NCBI GenBank assembly: GCA_964590495.1
Contig: CAZPWQ010000002.1
Location: 1 to 64,000, forward strand
Reading direction: 5' to 3'
DNA from: CAZPWQ01 sp964590495
Lineage (GTDB): Bacteria; Bacteroidota; Rhodothermia; Balneolales; Balneolaceae
DNA: 64,000 nucleotides
Below are positions 24,405 through 33,176 of this stretch, in pieces. Made by a program: the position numbers and the translations under genes. The notes beneath the pieces are model-generated. The model worked only from the letters and a program-made list of their open reading frames with translations, was not told where the DNA came from and made no database searches. Positions within the stretch are counted from its first letter, which is position 1. Every line of letters begins with the position of its first letter.

Positions 24405-25100
24405 ATGGATCAGCCGCAGCTGCTAATGCTTCATGGTGCACTGGCTACTCAGCGCCAGTTTGATTCGCTTATTTCTGCATTCGACGATGAAAAGAGACAG
24501 TACTGTATGACATTTGAGGGTCACGGCGGATATGGGCCGATCAACCGCCCTTACCGGATTGAGAATTTTGCAGAAAATGTGCTTCACTATGTTGAACAGA
24601 AGAAGATGGATCAGGTTGATCTTTTTGGTTTTAGTATGGGAGGTTATGTAGCTCTGTATCTGGCCCGAGAGACACCTGAAAAAATTCGTCGCATCGCTAC
24701 ATTGGGTACGGTTCTGCAGTGGGATAGAAAAACAGCAGAACGGGAAGCGGCTTTTTTAAATCCAAAAAATATTGAGGAGAAAATACCGGATTTCAGCCGG
24801 AAACTCGATCAGTTGCATTCTTTTGGATGGAAAGAAGTTGTTGATAAGACCAAAGAAATGCTTCTCCATCTGGGAGACCATCCCTTGTTGGGCGACGAAG
24901 ATTGGAAAGCGATATCACAACCTGTTCGAATATATATAGGTGATCGTGATGAAACGGCTCGATTAAATCCTACCCTTGAAGTTTACTCCTGCCTTAAAAA
25001 TGGTGAACTGGCGGTTCTTCCGAATACACCTCATTCTATAGAAAAGACAAATCAGACGCTTCTTTCGCAATCACTGATAAATTTTTTTGGTAAGAAATAG
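24405..25100 (+). CDS. Alpha/beta hydrolase
   Basis: A 231-residue alpha/beta hydrolase without a signal peptide. The oxyanion strand is LLMLHGALATQ, the nucleophile elbow is LFGFSMGGYVALYLA (Ser in GFSMGG), the acid is in IYIGDRDETARL and the histidine in NTPHSIE. The triad is complete, so an esterase or related hydrolase is expected; the substrate cannot be named. It follows purM by 18 bases and probably ends that transcript. Confidence 0.9.
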   Translation: MDQPQLLMLHGALATQRQFDSLISAFDDEKRQYCMTFEGHGGYGPINRPYRIENFAENVLHYVEQKKMDQVDLFGFSMGGYVALYLARETPEKIRRIATLGTVLQWDRKTAEREAAFLNPKNIEEKIPDFSRKLDQLHSFGWKEVVDKTKEMLLHLGDHPLLGDEDWKAISQPVRIYIGDRDETARLNPTLEVYSCLKNGELAVLPNTPHSIEKTNQTLLSQSLINFFGKK

Positions 25101-25185
25101 TATAGCGATTTCACTTCAATCTGTTATAAAATTAATCTTGTTCCATTACTCTGTGTCAAACGAACATTTATAAAATTACGTTTTG

Positions 25186-26025
25186 ATGAATCAACCAGCC
25201 AAAAAGGACATTATGAATTTTCTATTCACAAAGATTAAGCGGACGCTAAACTATCATTACTTCAGATTAAAAAATAACTGGCATTTTCCGTCAAATACAG
25301 CCCACTCGGCCGGAGCAAGAATGGCAAAGGGAACCCATGAACCGGAAGTAACGGAGGTAATAAAAAAGCATTTAAATGAAGGTTCTGTGTTTCTGGATGT
25401 TGGAGCAAACGTCGGCTATTTTACAAGAATGGCTTCCGATATTGTAAAAGAGAGAGGCAGTATTTTTGCTTTTGAAGTAGAGTACGATAATTTTCATTCT
25501 CTTTGCCGGAATACCGCTCCCCTACAAAATGTAACTCCATTGAATTTTGCTGTTTGTGATAAACATGAATCTCTGAAAATTTTTCGCAGTACGCATTCTT
25601 CCTGCCACAGTATTTTGGATACTGACAACTATATAAGTGGAGAAAAATTTGTAGCTCCGACTATTACATTGGATTTATTTTGGAAATTATATATGAATAA
25701 GGAAATAATAGATCTGATCAAGATAGATGTTGAAGGTGCAGAATTATTGGTACTTAAGGGAATGAATAAAATTATAAATCAGGATAAAGTTAAAACAATC
25801 ATTTTGGAATGCTGCCCTCAAATACTCATTAACGCGAAAAAAGAACCTGGAGATATATTTGGCTTTTTAGCTTCGAAATTTTCCATTTCTATTATTGAAA
25901 AAGAATTTCAGAAACTTCAAAAAAAGAGCGAAATAACAGACAACAGTGAATTTGAAAGAATTATTAATCACTTACTTAGCATAGAAGGTCCTGAAAATAT
26001 GAACCTGCTGTGCCAAAGAAAATAG
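25186..26025 (+). CDS. FkbM-family methyltransferase
   Basis: A 279-residue SAM-dependent methyltransferase of the FkbM type, which O-methylates sugars, glycans or other secondary products. Motif I is SVFLDVGANVGYFTRMA and the later motif LIKIDVEGAELLVLKGM is diagnostic of FkbM. The C-terminal 60 residues are lysine-rich and less conserved. I start at ATG 25186; an alternative ATG is at 25213. It has higher AT content than purM and stands alone with an 85-base gap in front, so it may be an acquired gene. Confidence 0.88.
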   Translation: MNQPAKKDIMNFLFTKIKRTLNYHYFRLKNNWHFPSNTAHSAGARMAKGTHEPEVTEVIKKHLNEGSVFLDVGANVGYFTRMASDIVKERGSIFAFEVEYDNFHSLCRNTAPLQNVTPLNFAVCDKHESLKIFRSTHSSCHSILDTDNYISGEKFVAPTITLDLFWKLYMNKEIIDLIKIDVEGAELLVLKGMNKIINQDKVKTIILECCPQILINAKKEPGDIFGFLASKFSISIIEKEFQKLQKKSEITDNSEFERIINHLLSIEGPENMNLLCQRK

Positions 26026-26304
26026 TAGTTATCACAGCTTAACACAGGGATATAAGGGGTAATTCGGGCCTCTATTTGTTTTATTTTGCGTTTGACTACT
26101 GCCAATCATTCTATAATTTTTCTTCTTCCTTCCTGTTAAATCTGCCCCAATCTCACTTTTTTTATTTTATTGGAACAAAAAACAGTTAATTAGTGTAATA
26201 ATAGAGCATACACATACGTACTAATATGTATGACGATAATTGACTAATCATCATTACGCCGGAATACAAATAATTGGTACCTTTCATCACATAATAAATA
26301 TATC
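26026..26304. other. AT-rich gap, no feature seen
   Basis: This 279-base stretch between the FkbM-type gene and a small membrane protein is AT-rich. I found no gene, hairpin or repeat that I can support in it. Confidence 0.4.
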
Positions 26305-26634
26305 ATGTCGACTTATACTTTAATCATTCTCGTACAATCAATTCTCATTTTTGTCTGGGTGGTCATTGTTAAAATGAAGGGATCCAAAACACCTGAATTT
26401 AATAACTGGCTAATAAATAAATTACAAAGAAATCCTTCTGTTCATTTAGAAGAGGCATTTAATGAATATATCAGTGAATATAATATTCTTACTAAAAAAG
26501 AATTGCCTGAAAAGGCAGTAGCAACAAAAGCTTTAGTAAAGCTCAAATTAATTGAACAATACAATATTGATGATGTAATGGGTGAAGATGAAAGATATTT
26601 GAATTATAAAAAAACGCTCAGAAGCTCGGCTTAA
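26305..26634 (+). CDS. Hypothetical small membrane-anchored protein
   Basis: A 109-residue protein I do not recognise. Residues about 4-23 (YTLIILVQSILIFVWVVIVK) form one membrane helix, and the rest is a soluble, mainly helical, charged domain facing the cytoplasm if the lysines at 23-28 follow the positive-inside rule. It has an ATG start, no Shine-Dalgarno sequence and AT-rich codon use. It is isolated by about 280 bases on the left and about 490 on the right. The good coding frame across a helix plus an amphipathic domain makes it likely real. Confidence 0.65.
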   Translation: MSTYTLIILVQSILIFVWVVIVKMKGSKTPEFNNWLINKLQRNPSVHLEEAFNEYISEYNILTKKELPEKAVATKALVKLKLIEQYNIDDVMGEDERYLNYKKTLRSSA

Positions 26635-27128
26635 ATTTAGGTTGCCCTGCCAACTGCTTACGGTTTAGCGACTACAGAACGCTCGTTCCCTCCTTTTCTT
26701 AAAAGTCCGGATTCCTTCCTTTGTTATTAATTTAACCGGGAAAAAATATTTATGTGAATTTATGAACCAAAAAAGATCAGAAGTTCGCATATAAGAGTGG
26801 CCTACTTTAAATAATAAAATAAATAATTTATGAAGTTACGTAATTTGGCAGTTATTCCTTTTCCCTGCCTGCTGATAGCAGGATACACAATAACACTATA
26901 GTTTAGATAAGCCCTGAGAGGCGCTGCCCCCTCGTTAATAATCCCTGCGCTGAAAAGCGCGGGGATTGTTATTTTAAGAATTCATTAATGAAATTCCCCC
27001 ATGAAGTTCAGTTTTAAAATGGATTGAATGTTATTACCCAAAACGGCAAAGGTTATTATTGGGTTATCAAATAGCAGCCCTTATTTTATAGCTGAAAAGT
27101 AACCTCATCTTATTTGAAGAAATATCTC
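26635..27128. other. Gap with a terminator-like hairpin and a 23-codon frame
   Basis: No standard gene lies in this 494-base gap. A 23-codon frame (26830-26901, starting MKLRNLAVIPFPCLLIAG) looks like a short hydrophobic peptide but has no ribosome-binding site. It is followed 39 bases later by a strong hairpin (26940-26967). Together they could be a short transcript, either a leader or a small RNA. The rest is AT-rich without recognisable sites. Confidence 0.35.
26940..26975 (+). terminator. Rho-independent terminator-like hairpin
   Basis: AATCCCTGCGCT (26940-26951) and AGCGCGGGGATT (26956-26967) form a 12-bp stem with one G-T pair and a GAAA tetraloop, followed by GTTATTTT. It lies 306 bases after the nearest plus-strand gene, so it probably ends a separate short transcript. 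Confidence 0.7.
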
Positions 27129-27971
27129 ATGTTAAAACTGGGCACCCATCAAACATTAAATGTAGCAAGAGAAACACCTCATGGATACGTTCTCCGGGAC
27201 ACATCAAGCAGATCAAGTGAGGAGGTATTGCTGCCGGGAAATTTGGCTTTCCGCGATCTTGAGAAGGGAGAAAATGTCCGGGTATTTATTTATAAAGATG
27301 GAGAAGAACGTATCACAGCCACCATGGAGGAGCCGAAAATTACGCTCAATGGTATTGCGTTGTTGAAAGTTAAAGATGTTAACCCTCACGGGGCTTATTT
27401 AGACTGGGGACTGGGAAAAGACCTGTTTGTTCCATACGGTGAAATGACAAACCAGATGCGGGAAAGCCATTCCTATCTTGTTTATATGTATCTGGATGAA
27501 AAAACCGACAGGTTGGCAGCGACACCGAAAATAGATCGATTTTTAGATAACAATGATCTTACGGTGGAAGAAAAGGAGAAAGTGGATCTTTGGATCTGGG
27601 ACCGTACCGACCTGGGTTATAACGTAATTATCAATGAGAGACATAAAGGGCTTGTTTACCACGATGAGTTCTACAGGGAGATTAATTATGGAGAACGAAC
27701 GACCGGGTATATCAAGCAAATCAGACCGGATAATAAAATTGACGTTACACTGCGTCCAATCGGCTATGATAAGGTGGAGCCAAATTCGGAACGGATCCTT
27801 CAAAATCTGAAGGAAGCCGGCGGATATCTGGACCTTCATGATAAAAGTGATCCGGACGAAATCCGGGACCGCCTGGAAATGAGCAAGAAAACCTTCAAAA
27901 AAGCTATTGGCTTACTATATAAAAAAAATATCATACGCATTGAAGATGATGGGATCTATCTGATTGAATGA
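27129..27971 (+). CDS. CvfB-like S1 RNA-binding protein
   Basis: A 280-residue cytoplasmic protein of the CvfB/YitL family, with several S1-like OB folds and a C-terminal winged helix (residues about 220-280, DPDEIRDRLEMSKKTFKKAIGLLYKK). S1 features include GAYLDWGLGKDLFVPYGEM and GYNVIINERHKGLVYHDEFY. In staphylococci CvfB affects virulence gene expression through RNA. I start at ATG 27129 (MLKLGTHQTLNV), which matches the family N-terminus; a TTG at 27114 would add five residues. It is monocistronic. Confidence 0.88.
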   Translation: MLKLGTHQTLNVARETPHGYVLRDTSSRSSEEVLLPGNLAFRDLEKGENVRVFIYKDGEERITATMEEPKITLNGIALLKVKDVNPHGAYLDWGLGKDLFVPYGEMTNQMRESHSYLVYMYLDEKTDRLAATPKIDRFLDNNDLTVEEKEKVDLWIWDRTDLGYNVIINERHKGLVYHDEFYREINYGERTTGYIKQIRPDNKIDVTLRPIGYDKVEPNSERILQNLKEAGGYLDLHDKSDPDEIRDRLEMSKKTFKKAIGLLYKKNIIRIEDDGIYLIE

Positions 27972-28279
27972 AAATATTATTGTGCGTTGTTGATAAAAAA
28001 AGCTGACAGGAATGCGAAACCGCTGATACGCTGTAAGGTCGAGTTTTTATTTTCAACAGCACAATGCTTCAAATATTAAGAAATTCAAATACTGAAAGAA
28101 ATTTATTTTTTGTAACTATAGATCAGCAAAATCGTCTTATTCTTGAGACCATATGAATTTTGTTACTGCAATCCGGAAAAGATAATCAGCACCGGTTCAA
28201 CTTTTTAACAGGAGAATAAAAAGCAGGCTGAAAATTTCCACAATACACATTAGTAATTTAAGCTACGGGATTATAAATT
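27972..28279. other. Gap with no feature seen
   Basis: I see no gene, strong hairpin or repeat in these 308 bases between the CvfB-like gene and the TonB-C-like gene. Confidence 0.4.
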
Positions 28280-28669
28280 TTGAAATATGTGCTAATACTC
28301 TTTACATCGGTTTTATTATTCCTTACCCATTATAATAAGGTTAAACAGGTGTTATCATCATTACAGAATCAATTAGAGAGGGAAGAGATATCCGCCAAAG
28401 CACCTCAATTGAGTATCTCTGCCAAGGAACTGAATAAACAATATGATTCAATTGCAGAAACTCATAATTTGTCGGAACCGATTACGGTATATTTTGTCGT
28501 CAATGAAAGCGGGAACATTCAAAATGCCCGTTTTTCCGAAAGTTATAACTCCGATGTTTCAGAAGAAATATTGAAGCTGATAAAGTCAGCGGGAGCAAAA
28601 CCCGGAACTATTTCAGGTAAGCCAACTTCAAATGGTATAGGATTGATGCTGGAACCGAATAATAGTTAA
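28280..28669 (+). CDS. Small exported TonB-C-like protein
   Basis: A 129-residue protein with a hydrophobic N-terminus (VLILFTSVLLFLTHY) that acts as a signal or anchor. Residues about 70-125 resemble the TonB C-terminal fold: ITVYFVVNESGNIQNARFSES, then EEILKLIKSAGAKPG, close to the usual V-x-F-x-V-x-x-x-G-x-I and PG motifs. It is far shorter than TonB and lacks a proline-rich linker, so it is not a full energy transducer. The frame opens with TTG at 28280. No ExbB/ExbD genes are near. The function is unknown. Confidence 0.6.
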   Translation: MKYVLILFTSVLLFLTHYNKVKQVLSSLQNQLEREEISAKAPQLSISAKELNKQYDSIAETHNLSEPITVYFVVNESGNIQNARFSESYNSDVSEEILKLIKSAGAKPGTISGKPTSNGIGLMLEPNNS

Positions 28670-28823
28670 TGAAACCGGTTATTGGATGTATCAGTTAATA
28701 ATAGCTTGAACATCCGATTGAGTTATTCCTCAGACACAAATATCCGGTAAGGTTAATGTTTTTGCGAAAAGATGTAAGTAGTAATAAGAGTTAAAGATAC
28801 AAGCTCACTTCCCTGGTTCCGCC

Positions 28824-29468
28824 ATGATTAAATGGCATCTGATTATCATATTATTCCTGACGACAGGGTGTCTCGGTCCGGTAACCGAACTGTACCCCGA
28901 TGATGATGAGCAACGGAATGTTAAAGCGTATGTCATTAGTCACGGCTGGCATGTAGCTATAGCATTCGAGGGTGAGTTTCTCCGGGAAAAGCTGCCTGCT
29001 CATGATCGGATTCCCGAAACAGAATACCTGATGATCGGCTGGGGAGATAATAAATATTATCCTGCTGAGAGACCTGGCGTTGGATTGTTTTTAAGGGCTG
29101 CTTTTTTGCCAACCGGCAGTGTTGTTCACGTAGTGGGTATAGACAGACCCGTCGAAGCAAATTTTACAGAAAGTGATATCGTAAAGGTCCGGTTAGGTGA
29201 TAAAGGTATGGATAAAATGAGCGGGTATATAGCCGGCAGCTTTCACAGGGATAGCAACAAAACCCTTAATTTTACCGCCGAGGGATTATACAACAACAGC
29301 GCTTTTTTCGAAGCAAATGGATTGTATTTCTTTCCCAGAACATCCAACCGCTGGGTCGCCCGGGTTCTCAGAAAAAGCGGATTTCCCATCACCCCTTTTT
29401 ATGCTGTTACCTCCGGGAATGTGATTTATCAGGCAAGGAAAAAAGGTGAGCTTGTTCGAGGCAAGTGA
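28824..29468 (+). CDS. DUF2459 (TIGR02117-like) lipoprotein
   Basis: A 214-residue protein with signal sequence and lipobox LTTGC (Cys16). The body fits the DUF2459 family: VISHGWHVAIAF, ETEYLMIGWGDNKYYP, LFLRAAFLPTGSVVHVVG and FFEANGLYFFPRTSNRWVARVLRKSG. The conserved His in HGWHVAI and the WGD-x-x-YY motif suggest an enzyme fold, but no activity is established. Some relatives lie near urease genes; none are here. It is monocistronic. Confidence 0.88.
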   Translation: MIKWHLIIILFLTTGCLGPVTELYPDDDEQRNVKAYVISHGWHVAIAFEGEFLREKLPAHDRIPETEYLMIGWGDNKYYPAERPGVGLFLRAAFLPTGSVVHVVGIDRPVEANFTESDIVKVRLGDKGMDKMSGYIAGSFHRDSNKTLNFTAEGLYNNSAFFEANGLYFFPRTSNRWVARVLRKSGFPITPFYAVTSGNVIYQARKKGELVRGK

Positions 29469-29632
29469 GGTATATGGAAAAAAATACGAAATTCGAATGA
29501 CCGAAACCCGAAAACAAACATATTTTCAGCCTTTCGATATCGAGGCTACAGTTGTAGAGCTTACTTTAACGCATGTAACGACTCACTGCATTTCCGGTCT
29601 CCCTTCCTCCCGCCTCCTTTCCTCCTTTAAAA

Positions 29633-30313
29633 CTAATTATCAAACAGGTCTTTAATCGCATCGCGGGCTTTATCTTGAAGCTGATCAAGCCCCCCCTCCA
29701 GTGCAGCTCTCAAAGCTCGTTCAACTACCGGTTCTGCGAGCTCGCGAATAGTTTGTTGAACGGAGTACTGCTCGGTACCGATATCTGTTTCTTCGATACG
29801 GGGCAATTTGATTGTTCTTTCCTCCGTGCCGCCCACATCTGTCCGCAGGTAAACAGTTCCATCTTCGATAACGAGGTGTTCAACAATCAAATTGATTTCC
29901 GTTTCACCTTCGGGTATAGAGCTTTGAATGTTGTCCATCAGAATTTTGAGGTTATTGGCAGGCAATTGCTGCTCAACCGACAGCTGCGGTTGGGTAATGA
30001 TGATATCATTTACCACAATAGTATTTGAAAAAATGGATCTGACTTCAATTTCAATGTCGAATTGATCGATACTCATTGCTTCTTCAGTCTCAAATTCCTC
30101 CGGGTTTGCTACACGGAAGCCGCTGATCGTTCCTTCTCCAGAAAATAAAGAAATGGATACACCAGACACGGTAACGGAAGTTTGAGTCATTTCCGATCCG
30201 ATCTCTTCAATGTTTGATTTTACGATATAATCGAGTGAAAATGTCAGGATCAGGAATCCGATCAAGAGCAGGGTCAGAAACCCAATCAAAGAATATTTTA
30301 TTGTTTTTCTCAT
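29633..30313 (-). CDS. AsmA/DUF748-like membrane-anchored protein
   Basis: A 226-residue protein with one N-terminal membrane helix (residues about 7-29) and a periplasmic beta-rich domain. The pattern VSGVSISLFSGEGTISGFRVANPEEF, followed by DIEIEVRSIFSNTIVVNDIIITQPQLSVE, is typical of AsmA-like lipid-transfer or DUF748 proteins, which have repeating short strands of this type. It is much shorter than AsmA or TamB. The C-terminal 50 residues are helical. It is separated from fabF, upstream on the same strand, by 158 bases with a hairpin. Confidence 0.75.
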   Translation of the reverse strand: MRKTIKYSLIGFLTLLLIGFLILTFSLDYIVKSNIEEIGSEMTQTSVTVSGVSISLFSGEGTISGFRVANPEEFETEEAMSIDQFDIEIEVRSIFSNTIVVNDIIITQPQLSVEQQLPANNLKILMDNIQSSIPEGETEINLIVEHLVIEDGTVYLRTDVGGTEERTIKLPRIEETDIGTEQYSVQQTIRELAEPVVERALRAALEGGLDQLQDKARDAIKDLFDN

Positions 30314-30433
30314 AATGAAAGTATGAATAGTCTTTGTTAGGATCGAAACCAGTGTATTTAGAACGGTTTCTATTAAAGAACAAATATTTTTAAGAGAGAA
30401 TCATTCCTCAGATCTGATTTACAGCGATCTCTA

Positions 30434-30466
30434 TTCACCGGGTATCAAAATCAGATACCCGGTGAA
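30434..30466. terminator. 13-bp hairpin after fabF
   Basis: TTCACCGGGTATC (30434-30446) and GATACCCGGTGAA (30454-30466) form a perfect stem with a 7-base loop, six bases after the fabF stop codon on the minus strand. There is no T-run, so it may be an RNA 3'-end stabiliser or a factor-dependent terminator. Confidence 0.6.
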
Positions 30467-30471
30467 GCCCC

Positions 30472-31716
30472 CTAATCCACCCCTTTAAATACCACAATAC
30501 CGTTATGTCCTCCGAAACCGAAGGTGTTGCTCATGGCGGTGTGAACCTGTTTCTCCAGCGGTTCACGTAAAACGATCTGCAGGGAATCGGGGATTTCGGG
30601 ATCTATATTTTCAGTATTGATCGTGGGGGGTATCACATTGTGGTTTATGGCTTTGATACTGGCAATCGCTTCGATAGCGCCCGCAGCACCTAACAGGTGT
30701 CCGGTCATAGATTTTGTGGCGCTTATATGAAGATCCCCGGCATTTTTGCCGAACAGCCTGGCTATTGCTTTTGTTTCACTGAGATCGCCTACCGGTGTTG
30801 AGGTAGCATGAGTATTGAGGTAGTCGATATCGGCAGGTTCCATTTCACCGTCTTCCAATGCCTGTTGCATGGCAACCATCGCTCCTTTCCCTTCCGGGTG
30901 CGTTGCGGTCATATGGTAAGCATCTGCGGTCATGGCAGCACCGGTTACCTCTGCGTAAATATTTGCTCCCCTGGCTTTGGCGTGTTCGTATTCCTCAAGA
31001 ATAAGAGTTGCTGCTCCTTCCCCCATTACGAATCCGTCACGATCTTTGTCAAACGGTCGACAAGCACCCTCAGGGTCATCATTACGGCTCGACAGGGCAC
31101 GCATGGCGGAAAACCCACCAAATGATGCTTCGGTGATACCCGCTTCCGATCCCCCGGTGATAATAACTTTTGCCTTGCCCCAGCGAATATAGTTGAGGGC
31201 GTCCATGATAGCGGTATTGGAGGTTGCACAGGCCGAAACAGTGGCATAATTAATACCCATCAGGTTGTGTTTCATGGAAATGAGTCCCGGCGCCATATTG
31301 ATAATCAGCTTTGGTACGAAGAACGGATTAAAACGGGGATTGAAATCGCGCTCGGTATAATCTTTAACCTGATCTTCAAAGGTAAGCATACCACCCTGGC
31401 CGCTTCCCCAAATAACTCCGGAATCGAAGGGATCCATATTTTCAAAATCAAGGCCGGAATCCTGCACCGCCTGCTCAGTAGCAATGAGTGCATACTGACT
31501 GAAGGGGTCGGTACGCCGGATTTCATTGTGATCGAGATAATCGCCCGGGTCGTAATTTTTCAGCTCACAGGCAAAATGAGTTCTGAATTTTGAAGGATCA
31601 AAATTATTAATTTTGGCAGCACCACTTTTCCCTTCCAACAAATTATTCCAAAATTCATCTACATTGTTGCCGATTGGTGACAGCGCACCCAGTCCTGTTA
31701 TAACGACTCTGTTCAT
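30472..31716 (-). CDS. fabF: Beta-ketoacyl-ACP synthase II
   Basis: A 414-residue condensing enzyme of fatty acid elongation. The catalytic Cys163 is in VSACATSNTAI, the two histidines are in NTHATSTPVGD and KSMTGHLLGAAGA, and the C-terminal NTFGFGGHNGIVVF is the usual KASII end. The N-terminus VVITGLGALSPIG marks FabF rather than FabB. The usual neighbours acpP and fabG are absent, so it is either a solitary copy or one of several KASII paralogues. It starts at ATG without a Shine-Dalgarno sequence. Confidence 0.95.
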   Translation of the reverse strand: MNRVVITGLGALSPIGNNVDEFWNNLLEGKSGAAKINNFDPSKFRTHFACELKNYDPGDYLDHNEIRRTDPFSQYALIATEQAVQDSGLDFENMDPFDSGVIWGSGQGGMLTFEDQVKDYTERDFNPRFNPFFVPKLIINMAPGLISMKHNLMGINYATVSACATSNTAIMDALNYIRWGKAKVIITGGSEAGITEASFGGFSAMRALSSRNDDPEGACRPFDKDRDGFVMGEGAATLILEEYEHAKARGANIYAEVTGAAMTADAYHMTATHPEGKGAMVAMQQALEDGEMEPADIDYLNTHATSTPVGDLSETKAIARLFGKNAGDLHISATKSMTGHLLGAAGAIEAIASIKAINHNVIPPTINTENIDPEIPDSLQIVLREPLEKQVHTAMSNTFGFGGHNGIVVFKGVD

Positions 31717-31922
31717 ATTATAGAGGTAGAATTAATTTATAAGTACAGGTTAGACGAAACGTGTCATGAAATACAAATATTTAAGGTATAAATCCACCTT
31801 AAAGCATTAATCCTTACGTGTTTAAACCGTATGGAGTTTCTGATTATTACCTAAAATAAAAGACCCTTATAGGGCCGGAATCTACATACAGTTATGGCAC
31901 AAAAAAAGTTCATCATATTGAA

Positions 31923-31946
31923 AGAGCCCTCTGCTATGAGGGCTCT
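31923..31946 (-). terminator. Terminator of the SnoaL-like gene
   Basis: AGAGCCCTC (31923-31931) and GAGGGCTCT (31938-31946) form a 9-bp stem with a 6-base loop, 25 bases downstream of the minus-strand SnoaL-like stop codon and followed on that strand by TTTC. Confidence 0.65.
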
Positions 31947-31971
31947 GAAATGTTAAATAACAACTAACGAA

Positions 31972-32334
31972 TTAGTTATTTTGAGTAGCGTAAAAGCGTT
32001 CTCTGACTATTTTATCGCCTTCCCATTGTTGTACCGCCACCTGTTCAACATTCATTCGGTTACCGCCTGTAAAGGTGACGTCCATCACGCATTCTACAGT
32101 TGTAGAACCATCTCCTTCATTGGCCGTGATCGATTTAACGTCGAGCCCGTTGAAGGATTCGACGCTGGCGAAAAATTCCATTTCACGGTCTCTGTTCTTG
32201 TCTTTCCCTTCAACGGCAGTGCCGTCTTCAAGTACCATTACGACGTCTTCGCCATAATACTTTTCAAAAGCATCCAGTGCTTTGCCTTTTGCTAAATGAT
32301 CATAAACGTCTTTTATATTGTCTAAGTAGCTCAT
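31972..32334 (-). CDS. SnoaL/NTF2-like small protein
   Basis: A 120-residue protein of the NTF2-like cone fold. The N-terminus forms helices (YLDNIKDVYDHLAKGKALDAFEKYYGEDVVMV) and the strands contain GTAVEGKDKNRDREMEFFASVESFNG and CVMDVTFTGGNRMNVEQVAVQQWEGDKIVRERFY in part. SnoaL-like stand-alone domains include polyketide cyclases, isomerases and many uncharacterised proteins; the residues for one activity cannot be chosen here. It is monocistronic with its own terminator. Confidence 0.82.
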   Translation of the reverse strand: MSYLDNIKDVYDHLAKGKALDAFEKYYGEDVVMVLEDGTAVEGKDKNRDREMEFFASVESFNGLDVKSITANEGDGSTTVECVMDVTFTGGNRMNVEQVAVQQWEGDKIVRERFYATQNN

Positions 32335-32493
32335 TACTGTAAAATTAGTTTAATGTTAAACTTTATATGAAGGTATATAACTTATTTCCGGATGGCATCG
32401 TTTAGAAGGAGAGAATTTTTTTGTGACCACTAAAACACAAAAACTGCATTTATCTGTATTAGGAAGATCTAGTCATCTTTGCTCGGGCACATA

Positions 32494-32676
32494 AATTCCC
32501 CCTTAAAAAAGGGGGTGCGGCTTTAGCCGCGGGGGTTGTTTTTATGGTAACAGCTTAATCATCGCGATAGCAATAATTGTAACAATGAAGGTATAGTTGG
32601 ATTCAAGCTCCATTTCTTTCACAAAGATGGTCCAACAACCCCCTTTAATTCCCCCTTTGCCAAGGGGGACTTTTTG
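32494..32676. repeat. MITE-like intergenic repeat pair
   Basis: Two related blocks lie in inverted orientation. GGGGGTTGTT (32531-32540) and AACAACCCCC (32634-32643) match exactly, and each block also carries its own hairpin: TCCCCCTT with AAGGGGG at 32497-32515, and TCCCCCTT with AAGGGGGA at 32650-32669. The left block has an extra GCGGCT/AGCCGC hairpin (32517-32530). The layout resembles a small non-autonomous element of about 180 bp. The flanking gap (32335-32831) has no gene. Confidence 0.55.
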
Positions 32677-32831
32677 CCAGCTCAAAAGATAGTCGTTTCA
32701 GAACTAGCGATTAGAAATTGTACAACTTAGAGTTGGTTCCAGTAGCTTTTTGCTACACAAATTCCATTTGCTGAAGGGCTCTTATCAGTCTATCTTTTGT
32801 ATGAAAAAAGAATTAATTAATTGAGTTGAAA

Positions 32832-33176
32832 ATGGCCCAGGTTAAACTGATAGAGATTGCTCACGGACGCAGTGGTGATAAGGGAGACGGCAGTAATGTT
32901 GGTGTGATTGCACGTCACCCTGATATTTATCCCTTTCTTGAAGAAAAACTCACCGCAAGCGTTGTTAAAGATCATATGAAGCATATCTGCAAAGGTGAGG
33001 TTGAGCGTTATGAACTTCCGAATATAGGAGCACTGAATTTTGTGCTGCATCAGAGCCTGGGCGGCGGCGGCACGGTTTCACTTAAATTGGATGCACAGGG
33101 GAAAACCCATGCATCGATGCTGTTGCGTATGGATATCGAAGTACCTGATGAGCTGTTGAAGAAGGTCAGGAAGTGA
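32832..33176 (+). CDS. AtuA-like ferredoxin-fold domain protein
   Basis: A 114-residue stand-alone version of the C-terminal domain of AtuA-like proteins. The N-terminus KLIEIAHGRSGDKGDGSNVGVIAR and the later ALNFVLHQSLGGGGTVSLKLDAQGKTHASMLLRMDI are diagnostic. In acyclic terpene utilisation this domain is usually fused to, or encoded beside, a DUF1446 partner, which is absent from this window. I chose ATG 32832; TTG 32826 would add two residues. It converges on the DUF2911 gene with an 11-base overlap. Confidence 0.85.
   Translation: MAQVKLIEIAHGRSGDKGDGSNVGVIARHPDIYPFLEEKLTASVVKDHMKHICKGEVERYELPNIGALNFVLHQSLGGGGTVSLKLDAQGKTHASMLLRMDIEVPDELLKKVRK

Noticed and set aside
29446..29655. 69-codon plus-strand frame after the DUF2459 gene
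   Set aside because: It starts inside DUF2459, has no ribosome-binding site and no recognisable content.
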